From Rikenellaceae bacterium (GTDB taxonomy: Bacteria; Bacteroidota; Bacteroidia; Bacteroidales; Rikenellaceae): a DNA stretch of 64,000 bases. The stretch spans positions 1 through 64,000 of the forward strand of contig SUZV01000014.1 of assembly GCA_015059715.1 (NCBI GenBank). The letters are read 5' to 3'. Each line of letters starts with the position of its first letter. Position 1 is the stretch's first letter. Both the position numbers and the translations under genes were made by a program. Shown here piece after piece: positions 6,751 through 16,111 of the stretch. The notes beneath the pieces are model-generated. The model ran no database searches, was not told the DNA's origin, and saw only the letters and a program-made list of their open reading frames with translations.

Positions 6751-8463
6751 CTACTTATCGAGTGCCTGTGAAATATTGATTATAAAGTCACCCATACGCT
6801 CTATCTCCGATACGGTATCGAGGTAGTATACGCTCGCTGTGTAGTTCGAGCCGTCGCTCTCAATCTTATGTATCTCCTCCTCGCGGATGGTATTGCGTAG
6901 CTCGTTAAGTTCAATCTCGCAGTCGGTAGCCTGACGTAGGCCTATAGGCTCTATGGTCTCGGCCTTGAGGTTGTCAATCATCACCCTATAGCACTTATCG
7001 AGCACGCCAAGCATCGTGTCGAGCTTCGCAATCTGCTCTGCGGTGAAACTGCGCTCGTGTGAGTTGCGACGCATAAGTATTCGTGCTATGGCTTCGCCCG
7101 AGTCACCGAGGCTCTCAAGCTCGCCGATAACCTTATACATACGTTTTGTCTCGGTACGTGTAGCCTCCGAAATGCTATCCTCGGGTAGGGCATTGAGGAA
7201 CTGGGCAATCTCATACTCCATGCGGTCCGAAATCTCCTCATACTTAACTAACTTCTGGCGCATCTCCTCAAACTCCTTGTCGTTCTTGGCCTTTATGGCC
7301 CTGCGGATGAAGTCTACCTCGCGGCTCGACACCTCGGCAAAGTGAATCACCTCGTTGCGAGCCTCGCCTATGGCAAGCTCAGCGGTCGAGAGGTGGCCAG
7401 CGTCGATAAACTTGAGTTTTACGCTATCCTCCTCGGCACCCTTCTTGTCCTTAATCACCGTAGTTACAATCTTCACTATCACAGGTACGAACCATATGAG
7501 GATTATCGTATTAAAGAGGTTGAATAGTGTGTGGAGCATAGAGATGCCATAGAGTGATGCTAAGCTTGCTGCCGACTCGCCAGATGCGTTTATAAGCTCT
7601 GTTGAGTCAATATCGATGGGGTTGGGTAGCCCCATCCAAGTGATAATTTCGCCTACGAGGCCAAGGAATGGCGTAAAGAGAGCCAATGCCCAGCATACAC
7701 CGAAGACGTTGAAGAGGGTGTGTGCCAAGGCTGCACGTCGAGCGTTGGCGTTACCTACGGCAGCAGCTATATTTGCTGTGATTGTAGTACCAATGTTCTC
7801 GCCAAGCACCATTGCTGCCGCCATCTCGAAGGGGATGTATCCCATGTTCATCGCCACAAGCGTAAGGGCCATAGTTGCCGATGATGACTGTAGCACGAGG
7901 GTAAGCAGCGTACCGAAGACCATAAAGATAAGCACCGAGCCAAAGCCGTAGCTTGTCCAGCCCTCGATAAAGGCGAGTGTCGAGGCGTTCATCTCAGGTA
8001 CAGACTCCTTCATAAAGGCAAGACCGAGGAAGAGGAGCGAGAAGCCTACCAAAAGCTCGCTTATGTGGCGACGCTTATCTCTCTTCGAGAGGCTGAGGAT
8101 AAAGCCGATGGCCATGATGGGCACTGCGAAGATGGAGATGTCGGCCTTAAAGCCGAGGAGCGATACCATCCACGCGGTTACTGTAGTACCGATATTGGCA
8201 CCCATAATAACACCTACAGCCTGCGAGAGGGTCAGTAGACCAGCGTTTACAAAGCCTACAGTCATTACTGTTGTGGCCGATGATGACTGGATAACAGAGG
8301 TGATGCCGAGGCCAGTCATCACCCCCTTTAAGGGGTTTGAGGTCATTGCCGTAAGGAAGCTGCGCATCTTGCTACCTGCTGCCTTCTGCAAACCTGCGCT
8401 CATAAGGTTCATACCGTAGAGGAACATGCCGAGCGCACCGATAAGTGTTAATACTTGAATCAT
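6751..8463 (-). CDS. Na+/phosphate cotransporter with PhoU-like domain (NptA/YjbB family)
   Basis: A 570-aa inner-membrane protein. The N-terminal 330 or so residues contain two inverted Na/Pi-cotransporter repeats, each with the hallmark QSSSAT motif (GLGITSVIQSSSATT near residue 55 and TLVLQSSSATM near 190). The C-terminal 200 residues are soluble, Glu/Arg-rich helices resembling PhoU, with ERMGDFIINIS near the end. The family moves phosphate with sodium; in bacteria some members export phosphate. It has its own promoter at 8521-8552 and its own terminator. No phosphate regulon gene is nearby. The direction of transport is not decided by sequence. Confidence 0.92.
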   Translation of the reverse strand: MIQVLTLIGALGMFLYGMNLMSAGLQKAAGSKMRSFLTAMTSNPLKGVMTGLGITSVIQSSSATTVMTVGFVNAGLLTLSQAVGVIMGANIGTTVTAWMVSLLGFKADISIFAVPIMAIGFILSLSKRDKRRHISELLVGFSLLFLGLAFMKESVPEMNASTLAFIEGWTSYGFGSVLIFMVFGTLLTLVLQSSSATMALTLVAMNMGYIPFEMAAAMVLGENIGTTITANIAAAVGNANARRAALAHTLFNVFGVCWALALFTPFLGLVGEIITWMGLPNPIDIDSTELINASGESAASLASLYGISMLHTLFNLFNTIILIWFVPVIVKIVTTVIKDKKGAEEDSVKLKFIDAGHLSTAELAIGEARNEVIHFAEVSSREVDFIRRAIKAKNDKEFEEMRQKLVKYEEISDRMEYEIAQFLNALPEDSISEATRTETKRMYKVIGELESLGDSGEAIARILMRRNSHERSFTAEQIAKLDTMLGVLDKCYRVMIDNLKAETIEPIGLRQATDCEIELNELRNTIREEEIHKIESDGSNYTASVYYLDTVSEIERMGDFIINISQALDK

Positions 8464-8520
8464 AATGTTTTATATTAAATTATTGTCTATTTTCGTTAGT
8501 TTTTCTTCTTTTTACGTAGG

Positions 8521-8552
8521 CAAAGATATCTGTTGTGTACGTGATGTGCAAT
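8521..8552 (-). promoter_or_regulatory. Promoter for the Na/Pi transporter
   Basis: Minus-strand -33 ATTG (8549-8552), a 20-nt spacer and -7 TATCTTTG (8521-8528), about 57 nt ahead of the start codon. Confidence 0.7.
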
Positions 8553-8613
8553 AGTGTAAACGAATTGTAACACTAATTTAATTGGTTTGTATGATATGGG
8601 TATATAACAATTA

Positions 8614-8649
8614 AGAGGCCGACCAAAAATTGCTTTTTAGTCGGCCTCT
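8614..8649 (-). terminator. Terminator after the BI-1 family gene
   Basis: Stem AGAGGCCGAC / GTCGGCCTCT (10 bp, arms 8614-8623 and 8640-8649) extended inward by an AAAAA/TTTTT pairing with one mismatch. It lies directly after the stop codon of the minus-strand gene at 8674. Confidence 0.75.
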
Positions 8650-8673
8650 GAGGGTTATAATCTCTATAAGCTA

Positions 8674-9369
8674 CTATTTGCGATCTCCGAAGATGCGCAG
8701 TAGGTAGAGGAAGAGGTTTATGAAGTCGAGGTAGAGGCTTAGTGCGCCAAAGAGCGCGAGCTTATGTCCCATCTCATCTACCGAGCCATACTCGACAACC
8801 ATCTCCTTAATCTTCTGAGTGTCGTATGCCGTAAGTCCTACGAAAATCAATACGCCTACATAGCTAATCACCCAGTACAAAATCTCGTTGCCGAGGAAGA
8901 TGTTTACCACCGAGGCGATTATCAGGCCTATGAGTGCCATAACGAGTATGCTACCTATGCGCGTTAGGTCTATGCGCGTAAAGTATCCTATAAGGCTCAT
9001 TACAAGGAACGTGCCTGCGGTGATAAAGAATACCGTTGCTATCGATGCTGTGGTGTAGAGCATAAATATCGAAGACATCGTCACGCCCATCAGTGCCGAG
9101 TAGAGGATAAATAGCAGCGTCGCGCTCGTCATCGACATCTTTACAAGACGTGCCGAGAGCCATATTACCAGTGCAATCTGTGCGATAAGCGTAATCCAGA
9201 TGATTGAAGGGTTCTCGACGAGCATAGTCCAGAACTGAACAGAGTTCGATAGGAAGTACGATACAAGGCCTGTTATAGCGAGTGCTGCGGCCATCTGCAT
9301 ATATACACTCTTCATCAGTGTTGCTGCTGCCGACTGTGCGGCTGTCTGCTGCGATACAAAGTTTGCCAT
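8674..9369 (-). CDS. Bax inhibitor-1 / YccA family membrane protein
   Basis: A 231-aa integral membrane protein with about seven hydrophobic helices. The C-terminal LTAYDTQKIKEMV matches the BI-1 family pattern around helix six and seven. Start ATG 9369 (MANFVSQQT) is chosen over an upstream ATG at 9432, because the 21-residue extension is not part of the family. Members are pH-sensitive calcium leak channels or unknown stress proteins; bacterial function is unclear. It may share a transcript with the DUF486 gene upstream (gap 82 nt). Confidence 0.88.
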   Translation of the reverse strand: MANFVSQQTAAQSAAATLMKSVYMQMAAALAITGLVSYFLSNSVQFWTMLVENPSIIWITLIAQIALVIWLSARLVKMSMTSATLLFILYSALMGVTMSSIFMLYTTASIATVFFITAGTFLVMSLIGYFTRIDLTRIGSILVMALIGLIIASVVNIFLGNEILYWVISYVGVLIFVGLTAYDTQKIKEMVVEYGSVDEMGHKLALFGALSLYLDFINLFLYLLRIFGDRK

Positions 9370-9451
9370 TTTTTTATACCTATTTATATATTGTCTAAAA
9401 TTATTAAGTCTGCCATATAATAATAACTGCAATACGTGACATTTATTGTGC

Positions 9452-9820
9452 CTACTTGCGGAATATAAAGTATACGGCCATTACCAAGCAGGCAAAGCCC
9501 GCAAGGTGGTTCCAGCGAAGCGGGTCGCCCTTGACAAAGAGCACTGCGAAGAGCGTAAAGACAACGAGCGAGATAACCTCCTGAATGACCTTGAGCTGCC
9601 ATAGTGTAAAGGGTCCTCCAAGCTCGGCACTGCCGATACGATTAGCTGGCACCTGAAAGCAGTACTCGAAGAGGGCTATGCCCCAGCTGATGAAGATGAT
9701 GGCGACAATGCCGTAACGCTGCAACTGCGACTTAAAGGCTATATGTCCATACCACGCGAGCGTCATAAAGATGTTCGAGCAGATAAGCAGTGCTATAGTA
9801 GATATTCCCTTAACAAGCAT
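9452..9820 (-). CDS. DMT-family small membrane protein (DUF486)
   Basis: A 122-aa protein with four transmembrane helices. It carries the DUF486 features TLAWYGH, a WGIALFEYCFQVPANR segment, and the C-terminal FAVLFVKGDPLRWNHLAGFACL helix. It belongs to the drug/metabolite transporter superfamily as a half-size member and probably acts as a dimer; substrate unknown. A minus-strand -7 box (TACCTTTG, 9853-9860) lies upstream without a clear -33 box. Confidence 0.85.
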   Translation of the reverse strand: MLVKGISTIALLICSNIFMTLAWYGHIAFKSQLQRYGIVAIIFISWGIALFEYCFQVPANRIGSAELGGPFTLWQLKVIQEVISLVVFTLFAVLFVKGDPLRWNHLAGFACLVMAVYFIFRK

Positions 9821-9900
9821 ATTATAACTATTAGTAAATCTGTTTTACGCGGCAAAGGTAATGAAAAATAGATAAGTGTGGCCTACTACGGCTACAAAAT

Positions 9901-9931
9901 TTTGTGTTCTCGCAACTTTGTTGTACTTTTG
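9901..9931 (+). promoter_or_regulatory. Promoter for the DPP III gene
   Basis: TTTG at 9901-9904, a 19-nt spacer, then TACTTTTG at 9924-9931: an exact Bacteroidetes promoter, 33 nt before the start codon. Confidence 0.85.
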
Positions 9932-9964
9932 CCATCTAATTGCAAACCTTTATAAATTTATAAG

Positions 9965-11986
9965 ATGAACAAACTTTTTGGATTTACCATTATGGGTGTA
10001 TTAGCACTTACAGCCTGCACCACAGCTAACGAGAGCGTGCAGGAGGAGCAGCCTTGGATTGTCGACCGCTTCGACGACATCAAGGTTATCCGTTACGAGG
10101 TACCAGGATTCAACGAGCTTCCGCTTGAGGATAAGGTGCTTATCTACTATCTTGCCGAGGCTGCAAAGTGTGGTCGCGACATTCTCTTTGACCAGAACTT
10201 CAAGTATAACCTCGCAGTACGTCGCACGTTGGAGCAGATATATACAGCCTCTGAGGTGCGCGAGGGTGCTCAGTTTGCAGCTTTCGAGAAGTATCTGAAG
10301 AAGGTGTGGTTCGCTAACGGTATCCACCACCACTACTCTAACGATAAGTTCACCCCCGAGTTCTCGGAGGCGTGGTTTAGAGAGCAGCTTGCGTCGTATA
10401 TCAACGACGAGAACCGCCATATAGAGGATGACCTCCTTTGCAAGATTATCTTCGATAAGGAGCTCTACGCATCACGACTAAATCAGACTGCAGGTGTCGA
10501 TGTTATCACCTCGTCGGCAAACAACTACTACGAGGGTGTCACTCAGGCCGAGGTTGAGGCGTTCTATGCCAAGATGATTGCTGCCGATGAGGGTAACCCT
10601 GAGCCTATCTCTTATGGTCTTAACTCGAAGCTTATGCGCAACGAGAAGGGCGAGATTGTCGAGAACGTATGGAAGATAGGAGGTATGTACTCGCAGGCTA
10701 TCGAGCGTATCGTATTCTGGTTGGAGAAGGCTGCTGGTGTTGCTAACCCTACGCAGCGTGAGATTCTTCAGGCCCTTATCAAGTACTATAACACAGGTGA
10801 CCTTAAGGATTTCGATGCTTACAACATCCTTTGGGTTAAGGATACAGAGTCTAACGTAGATGTTGTTAACGGCTTTATCGAGGATTATGGCGATCCATTG
10901 GGTCGTAAGGCCTCATGGGAGTCGGTAGTTAACTTCCGCGACGAGGAGGCTTGCCACCGTACCGAGATTATGGCTGCCAACGCTCAGTGGTTCGAGGATA
11001 ACGCACCTATCAACCCAGCATACCGTAAGGCAGAGGTTAAGGGTGTATCGGCAAAGGTTATTACAGTGGCTATGCTCGGTGGTGACTGCTACCCAGCAAC
11101 AGCTATCGGCATCAACCTCCCCAATGCTGACTGGATTCGTAAGGAGTATGGCTCTAAGTCGGTAACTATCGACAATATCACCTATGCATACGATAAGGCA
11201 GCTCTTGGCAATGGCTTTATGGAGGAGTTTGTGCTCCGCGAGGAGGACCGCGAGCGTATGAAGCAGTGGGGTAAGTATAGCGACGACCTCCATACTGATC
11301 TTCATGAGTGTCTTGGTCACGGCTCTGGCCAGCTCGCCCCAGGTACTAAGGGTAACGAGCTTCGCACCTACTCATCTACTCTTGAGGAGGCACGTGCCGA
11401 CCTCTTTGCACTCTACTATCTTGGCGATCCTAAGCTCATCGAGATTGGTCTTATCTCGACGTTGGATGTAGCTTGGGCACAGTATAGCAAGTATATTATG
11501 AATGGTATGCAGACGCAGCTTTCGCGTATCGAGCCAGGCAAGAGTGTCGAGGAGTCCCACATGCGTAACCGTAAGCTTATTGCTGAGTGGTGCTACGAGA
11601 AGGGCAAGGCCGAGAATGTTATAGAGATTGTTAAGAAGGATGGCAAGAGCTACGTTGTTGTCAATGACTTTGAGCGTCTTCGTGAGCTCTTTGGTGAGCT
11701 TCTTTGCGAGGTTCAGCGCATTAAGTCAGAGGGTGACTACGAGGCTTGCAAGGAGCTTATTGAGAGCTACGCAGTGCAGGTAGACCCAGAGTTCCACGCC
11801 GAGGTGATAGCACGTAATAAGGCCCTCAATATCGAGCCTTATGGTGGCTTTGTAAACCCCGAGTACGAGCTTGTTACCGATGCTGAGGGTAATATCGTAG
11901 ATGTTAAGATTAGCTATCCTGCAAACTACGTTGAGCAGCACCTTGACTACTCTACAAACTACTCATTCCTCCCATCAATCAACTAA
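9965..11986 (+). CDS. Dipeptidyl peptidase III, lipoprotein (M49 family)
   Basis: A 673-aa zinc metallopeptidase that cuts dipeptides from the N-terminus of short peptides. The zinc motif HECLGH (about residues 447-452) and the third-ligand motif EEARAD (from about 474) are intact; the Cys in HECLGH is a variant of the usual HELLGH. The N-terminus MNKLFGFTIMGVLALTAC is a type II signal with lipobox LTAC (Cys18), so the enzyme is tethered in the cell envelope, probably facing the periplasm. With DPP IV (42672) it gives this organism two dipeptide-releasing enzymes for protein fermentation. Own promoter and a strong terminator; monocistronic. Confidence 0.95.
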   Translation: MNKLFGFTIMGVLALTACTTANESVQEEQPWIVDRFDDIKVIRYEVPGFNELPLEDKVLIYYLAEAAKCGRDILFDQNFKYNLAVRRTLEQIYTASEVREGAQFAAFEKYLKKVWFANGIHHHYSNDKFTPEFSEAWFREQLASYINDENRHIEDDLLCKIIFDKELYASRLNQTAGVDVITSSANNYYEGVTQAEVEAFYAKMIAADEGNPEPISYGLNSKLMRNEKGEIVENVWKIGGMYSQAIERIVFWLEKAAGVANPTQREILQALIKYYNTGDLKDFDAYNILWVKDTESNVDVVNGFIEDYGDPLGRKASWESVVNFRDEEACHRTEIMAANAQWFEDNAPINPAYRKAEVKGVSAKVITVAMLGGDCYPATAIGINLPNADWIRKEYGSKSVTIDNITYAYDKAALGNGFMEEFVLREEDRERMKQWGKYSDDLHTDLHECLGHGSGQLAPGTKGNELRTYSSTLEEARADLFALYYLGDPKLIEIGLISTLDVAWAQYSKYIMNGMQTQLSRIEPGKSVEESHMRNRKLIAEWCYEKGKAENVIEIVKKDGKSYVVVNDFERLRELFGELLCEVQRIKSEGDYEACKELIESYAVQVDPEFHAEVIARNKALNIEPYGGFVNPEYELVTDAEGNIVDVKISYPANYVEQHLDYSTNYSFLPSIN

Positions 11987-12000
11987 CCGAATAGGAGGCT

Positions 12001-12050
12001 AAAACAGAGATAGCGCAGTGTACCGATGTACACTGCGCTATCTCTGTTTT
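12001..12050. terminator. Bidirectional terminator between DPP III and the BACON lipoprotein
   Basis: A perfect 22-bp inverted repeat with a 6-nt loop, flanked by A4 and T4, between convergent genes. It is among the strongest stems in the window. Confidence 0.9.
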
Positions 12051-12107
12051 ATCGGGTGAGGATAATAAGTAGCCTACTATCCTCCGACTAGGTCTTAGCA
12101 ATTTGTA

Positions 12108-14531
12108 CTACTTATTAATCGCTATGCGTTGACTATAGTTGCTATCCTTAGCAAACCTCTCGACCTTGTCCTTTAGCTCCTCCTTGCGCTTAAGTAGTAT
12201 ATTCTCGCGGTCAAGAGCCGACACCTCAACCTCGATGTGCTGCTCGCGCTCGATGCGTATATCGCCTATCGACACCTCGGGAATTACGAGTGAACGTGCC
12301 AAAGCCGCTGTTGAGGGCTCGCCACCGTAGGCTGCGAAGGCCTCGGGAGCCGAAGCACCCTCCTTGGTGAGGTATATAAGCTTGCGGAAGAGCTTGCAGG
12401 GCATAAACATAGTGTCGTAGGCAACAGCAATAACTGTCATCTCAGTATCCATAGGTACTGCCATAATCATACTCTTGATGCTATAGCCTGTGTTTAGGTC
12501 CTCGTAGAACATATCGTCGGTGAACATATTCTCGTCTGTAAGGTCGCGGCGGTATACTGCGAAGTAGAACTCCTCGTAGTCGCCCTCGATATCTACCGAC
12601 ATAGGCACGATAGCCTCGTTGTCGCAACCCTCGAACTGAGTATAGCCATACTCGAAGAGTTCCTCGCCATCCCAATACTCATCCCACTCGACAGTGATGT
12701 TAGCATCGCCATACTCCATTGCCTTAGTGGTAAATACGTCGCTAAATGTTACATCGGTGATGAACTCGGCGGTGTCGTAGTCCATAATCACCACGCCAAT
12801 CTTGTAGTCGGTATCGGGGCGTAGGTCGTATGCTGTTGTGTTGATGTATCCCTGAGTGAGCTCCCACGACGAGAATACCGCGATATCGCCTTCGTAGTAT
12901 ACATCTATGATAGTTCTGATATAGGCCTTAGCATCCTCCGCGGTGTAGTCGGCAGGGTAGATAAGCCAGTTGTAGAAGTGACCCTTGTCCGAGGGGTCAA
13001 TCTCTATCCACGCATTATCCGAGGCAGGGACAACGTTGAACGTAAAGGTGCAATCCTGTGGGTCGCCCGATGCTGTTGTTGTAACCTCGACCTTAACCAT
13101 CTCGGTAGTCTGTGTGCCCGCCATATCGCCGAAGGCGAGGATGGTGTAGTCGCTCTCTGGGCGCATACGCGAGAATGTGTGAATAGTATCGCCATTGAAC
13201 GTATACTCTCGCACGAGGTAGTCATACGTTGTAGTCACAAAGGAGTATATCTCGCTGTCGGTCATTCCAGCAATATCCTCAGACTTTATCGGGATGATAA
13301 CGTATGGGTCATAGTTGGTAGTCTTCACCGCTACGGTCACTTGTGACTGATTTACCTCTCTAATCTCGACAGTCAGCTTATTCTCTGACATTGCAGCGGC
13401 AGGGGTTGTATATTCGGCCGTCGATACCTCGCCAATAAGTTCGCACTCTTCGTTCCACTTTGCGGCGTATATTATATACTTCGTATCGGCCTTAACGCGC
13501 TCCCATCCATCATCTACAATATCATAGACGTTGCACATGTCGAAGTAATCTTTACGCGAGTCGATAAACTCGTAGTAGGTATACATCTCGATATTAGCCT
13601 CAATGTCGCCTACTTGTATGGCATCGCGTAGGTCATCGCTGCCTGCCAACCTCTTCCACTCCTCTATCTCGCTCTCGGTAGCTACACCGTGATAGTAGTT
13701 AACGCCTCTGTGCGAGGGTGTTACCACAAACTCCATAATGTAGTCCTCCTCTTTGATGTCGAAGGTGAAGGTTATGTCGCCCTCGTATGGTTTCTCTGTT
13801 GCTGCCTCGCGTGCTACGATGTCGGTGGTGCGCTCGCCATCGATAGTTAGGCCATAGACGTATATCACATACTCGGTATTGGGCGTAAGGCTTGTAATCT
13901 CGATATTCTCCTGCGAGCCTATGCCGACCATGTCGGCAAGGAACTCCTCGCGGCTAATGCCATTTATCTCTGCCAAGTACTCGAAATATGCCATATCCGA
14001 TATGAAAATCTCTTCGTCACTGGTTTTATTATCCCAATACTCCTTGTATGTTACCATAGGTATCCAGGTCATATCGGGGTGTGATGCTGTGATATTGAAG
14101 GTGATAGATGTAGGGCCAACGGCGGTAATATCAACGTTGAGCGATAGGTTTTCGCGAGGCACTTCGATGTTTGGTTGTTTTACGGTTATCTCAACCTTCT
14201 CTGCGCCCTCGTATTTAAATACGACGTTTATCACGCGCCCCGATGTTGTGTTGTTCATCTCGGCCGAGAAGGTTATCTTCTCCTCGCCGACCTCCACAAC
14301 GAGCCACTCAGCGAGGTTTTCCACCTGGAGTGGTTTGCGGTCTGCGGCCACTACATTCTCGATGGTGTAGCCAAGCTCTATGCTTGCGCCGTGTGAGCTA
14401 AGCTCGATTTCCGAGGCATCAATCTTAATTACTGGGGCCTTCTCTTGAGGCGTTGTTGATAGCTCCTTCTCGCACGATGCCAATCCTACAATGAGGGCCA
14501 CTGCCATCAACAATAGTTTAAAGTGTTTCAT
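12108..14531 (-). CDS. Large surface lipoprotein with BACON-like and fibronectin-like domains
   Basis: About 807 aa. Start ATG 14531 gives a clean type II signal peptide (MKHFKLLLMAVALIVGLASC, lipid-bearing Cys20); an upstream ATG at 14558 would only add residues before it. Residues about 45-130 resemble a BACON domain (ending VEITVKQP). Then follow several FN3-like beta modules, recognisable by repeated SITFNITAS, PNTEYVIYVYG, PDTDYKIGV and PESDYTILAFG. The last 100 residues are charged and coiled. No catalytic motif was seen, so it is probably a surface-binding or structural lipoprotein. It is the last gene of the four-lipoprotein block 12.1-19.2 kb and may have its own weak promoter (-7 box TATATTTG at 14586-14593). 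Confidence 0.75.
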   Translation of the reverse strand: MKHFKLLLMAVALIVGLASCEKELSTTPQEKAPVIKIDASEIELSSHGASIELGYTIENVVAADRKPLQVENLAEWLVVEVGEEKITFSAEMNNTTSGRVINVVFKYEGAEKVEITVKQPNIEVPRENLSLNVDITAVGPTSITFNITASHPDMTWIPMVTYKEYWDNKTSDEEIFISDMAYFEYLAEINGISREEFLADMVGIGSQENIEITSLTPNTEYVIYVYGLTIDGERTTDIVAREAATEKPYEGDITFTFDIKEEDYIMEFVVTPSHRGVNYYHGVATESEIEEWKRLAGSDDLRDAIQVGDIEANIEMYTYYEFIDSRKDYFDMCNVYDIVDDGWERVKADTKYIIYAAKWNEECELIGEVSTAEYTTPAAAMSENKLTVEIREVNQSQVTVAVKTTNYDPYVIIPIKSEDIAGMTDSEIYSFVTTTYDYLVREYTFNGDTIHTFSRMRPESDYTILAFGDMAGTQTTEMVKVEVTTTASGDPQDCTFTFNVVPASDNAWIEIDPSDKGHFYNWLIYPADYTAEDAKAYIRTIIDVYYEGDIAVFSSWELTQGYINTTAYDLRPDTDYKIGVVIMDYDTAEFITDVTFSDVFTTKAMEYGDANITVEWDEYWDGEELFEYGYTQFEGCDNEAIVPMSVDIEGDYEEFYFAVYRRDLTDENMFTDDMFYEDLNTGYSIKSMIMAVPMDTEMTVIAVAYDTMFMPCKLFRKLIYLTKEGASAPEAFAAYGGEPSTAALARSLVIPEVSIGDIRIEREQHIEVEVSALDRENILLKRKEELKDKVERFAKDSNYSQRIAINK

Positions 14532-14646
14532 AAATCTATGTAATAAAAGTGTGTACAAATCAATAATAACTCCTCTAAGCTATAACAAATATATAATAAT
14601 TTAAGGTGCTATTTGCTATTTAGCCCCATTAAATGTTATCTCTCTG

Positions 14647-16092
14647 CTATAGGAATCGCCCATTATCTGCCGAGCGTGTTGACTCCGATTGTATCGTAGT
14701 AATCTCATTTGGCAACTCACAGCGTCTGTATACCGATATCTCTGTAGCATCTGCGGTATCTATCCACGTCATCGTATCGCCATTTATAGCCACTGTGTAT
14801 GATGTACACCACGCCACACCATCGCTATATTGGCCTGCTATAGTGCCATTATCATACGCTACAGTGCTGTAGTATAGCTCCCACGCGCGACTTTCGATAC
14901 GCTGCCATAGTGTCACTATGCCATCGTCAGTAATCGATAGATATACATCGAATGGTGGGGTAGTTGCGCGCCACTCGGTTAGGTGCCACGTGCCAGCAAT
15001 CGCCGAGGTGTCGGCATCGCCAGTTATAGGCGGTGTTGGAGGCGTTGGTGGAGTCTCCTCATTAGCTATAGTTATCGTTGCCACATCCGAGAGTATTTCG
15101 TAGCTCTTGGCACCTGCTACAACAGCACCTGTAAACTCATAGCTTGCCCCACTCTCTAATAGCTCTACATCGAGCGCGATACTCATATTGTCGCCATCGA
15201 CAGCTACCTTGTTGCTCCAAGCCTTACTACCTGCCTTGCGGTAGTAGATATAGTAATCTACGTGTGGGTAGTCGGGAATATCGACACCATCGAAGAGCAC
15301 CTTGGCACTCTCTACTGCAACATTTACGCTATCCTCGACTATGGCCACCGTAGGTGTGGCAATATCGGCAGTCACCTCGGCGTAGGTAGTTTTAAACTCG
15401 CTCTCCGCTGAGGTGAGGACCACAAAGTCACTATTTGCTGGCTCAATCGTTACGCAGTATATGTAAACACGATTCTCCTCCAGATACATGCCTTTACTCT
15501 CGGGTATTGTGACACTTGTCCTATCTGTCATGTCTACCCTTACCCACTCATTTGCCCCCTTGAGCTTATACTTCATCGTAACCCTCTCGACATCCTGCGA
15601 CTCACCATTAACCTTGTATACAACATCCTTGATTGTGAATATCGCTAAAACGCCCTTAGCATCGAAATGTAGGCTGCACTCCGACTCATAGGTTGGGGTG
15701 TACTCCTTGGTGGTGAATGTGAAGGTGTCGCTATGCTCGCTGCCATACGTGCCACCATCGATAAACAGCTGCGCCTCGTAGCGAGTGTCGGGCTGTAGTC
15801 CATCGATATGGAATACTATGTTGTCATCGCTCTGCGAAGGGGTGTATTGGGCTACTATATCTCGATTTTGGCTATCTCCAGCCGCGTAGTACTCTAAGTA
15901 TATCGTAGCATTTTCACGCCTAATGCCATCTATGGTTATATATGGCTTTAGAGCCTCTACCGTAGCACTGTTGTGTGTCGTGGTAACCTCCACAGGACCA
16001 AAGCAGTATGCCACGAAGCCCCCGACGATTTGTATAGGTTCGCACGCTACGATAGAGAGCACACCAAACAATATCCATAGATATCGTCTCAT
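14647..16092 (-). CDS. Lipoprotein with FN3-like domains and C-terminal lipocalin-like domain
   Basis: About 481 aa, type II signal with Cys17 (MRRYLWILFGVLSIVAC). Beta-rich FN3-like modules occupy residues 25-340 (PDTRYEAQLFIDG and similar turns). A proline-rich linker (TPPTPPTPP) joins them to a C-terminal domain of about 100 residues beginning GTWHLTEW and containing FDVYLSI, VTLWQRIES and GDTMTW. This domain and the R-F-L ending are shared with the lipoprotein at 18030. The stop of the upstream subtilase is 19 nt away, so it is in one operon with it. Function unknown; the shared domain suggests a role with the protease. Confidence 0.75.
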   Translation of the reverse strand: MRRYLWILFGVLSIVACEPIQIVGGFVAYCFGPVEVTTTHNSATVEALKPYITIDGIRRENATIYLEYYAAGDSQNRDIVAQYTPSQSDDNIVFHIDGLQPDTRYEAQLFIDGGTYGSEHSDTFTFTTKEYTPTYESECSLHFDAKGVLAIFTIKDVVYKVNGESQDVERVTMKYKLKGANEWVRVDMTDRTSVTIPESKGMYLEENRVYIYCVTIEPANSDFVVLTSAESEFKTTYAEVTADIATPTVAIVEDSVNVAVESAKVLFDGVDIPDYPHVDYYIYYRKAGSKAWSNKVAVDGDNMSIALDVELLESGASYEFTGAVVAGAKSYEILSDVATITIANEETPPTPPTPPITGDADTSAIAGTWHLTEWRATTPPFDVYLSITDDGIVTLWQRIESRAWELYYSTVAYDNGTIAGQYSDGVAWCTSYTVAINGDTMTWIDTADATEISVYRRCELPNEITTIQSESTRSADNGRFL

Positions 16093-16111
16093 ACTATTTG
16101 AGTTTCATATG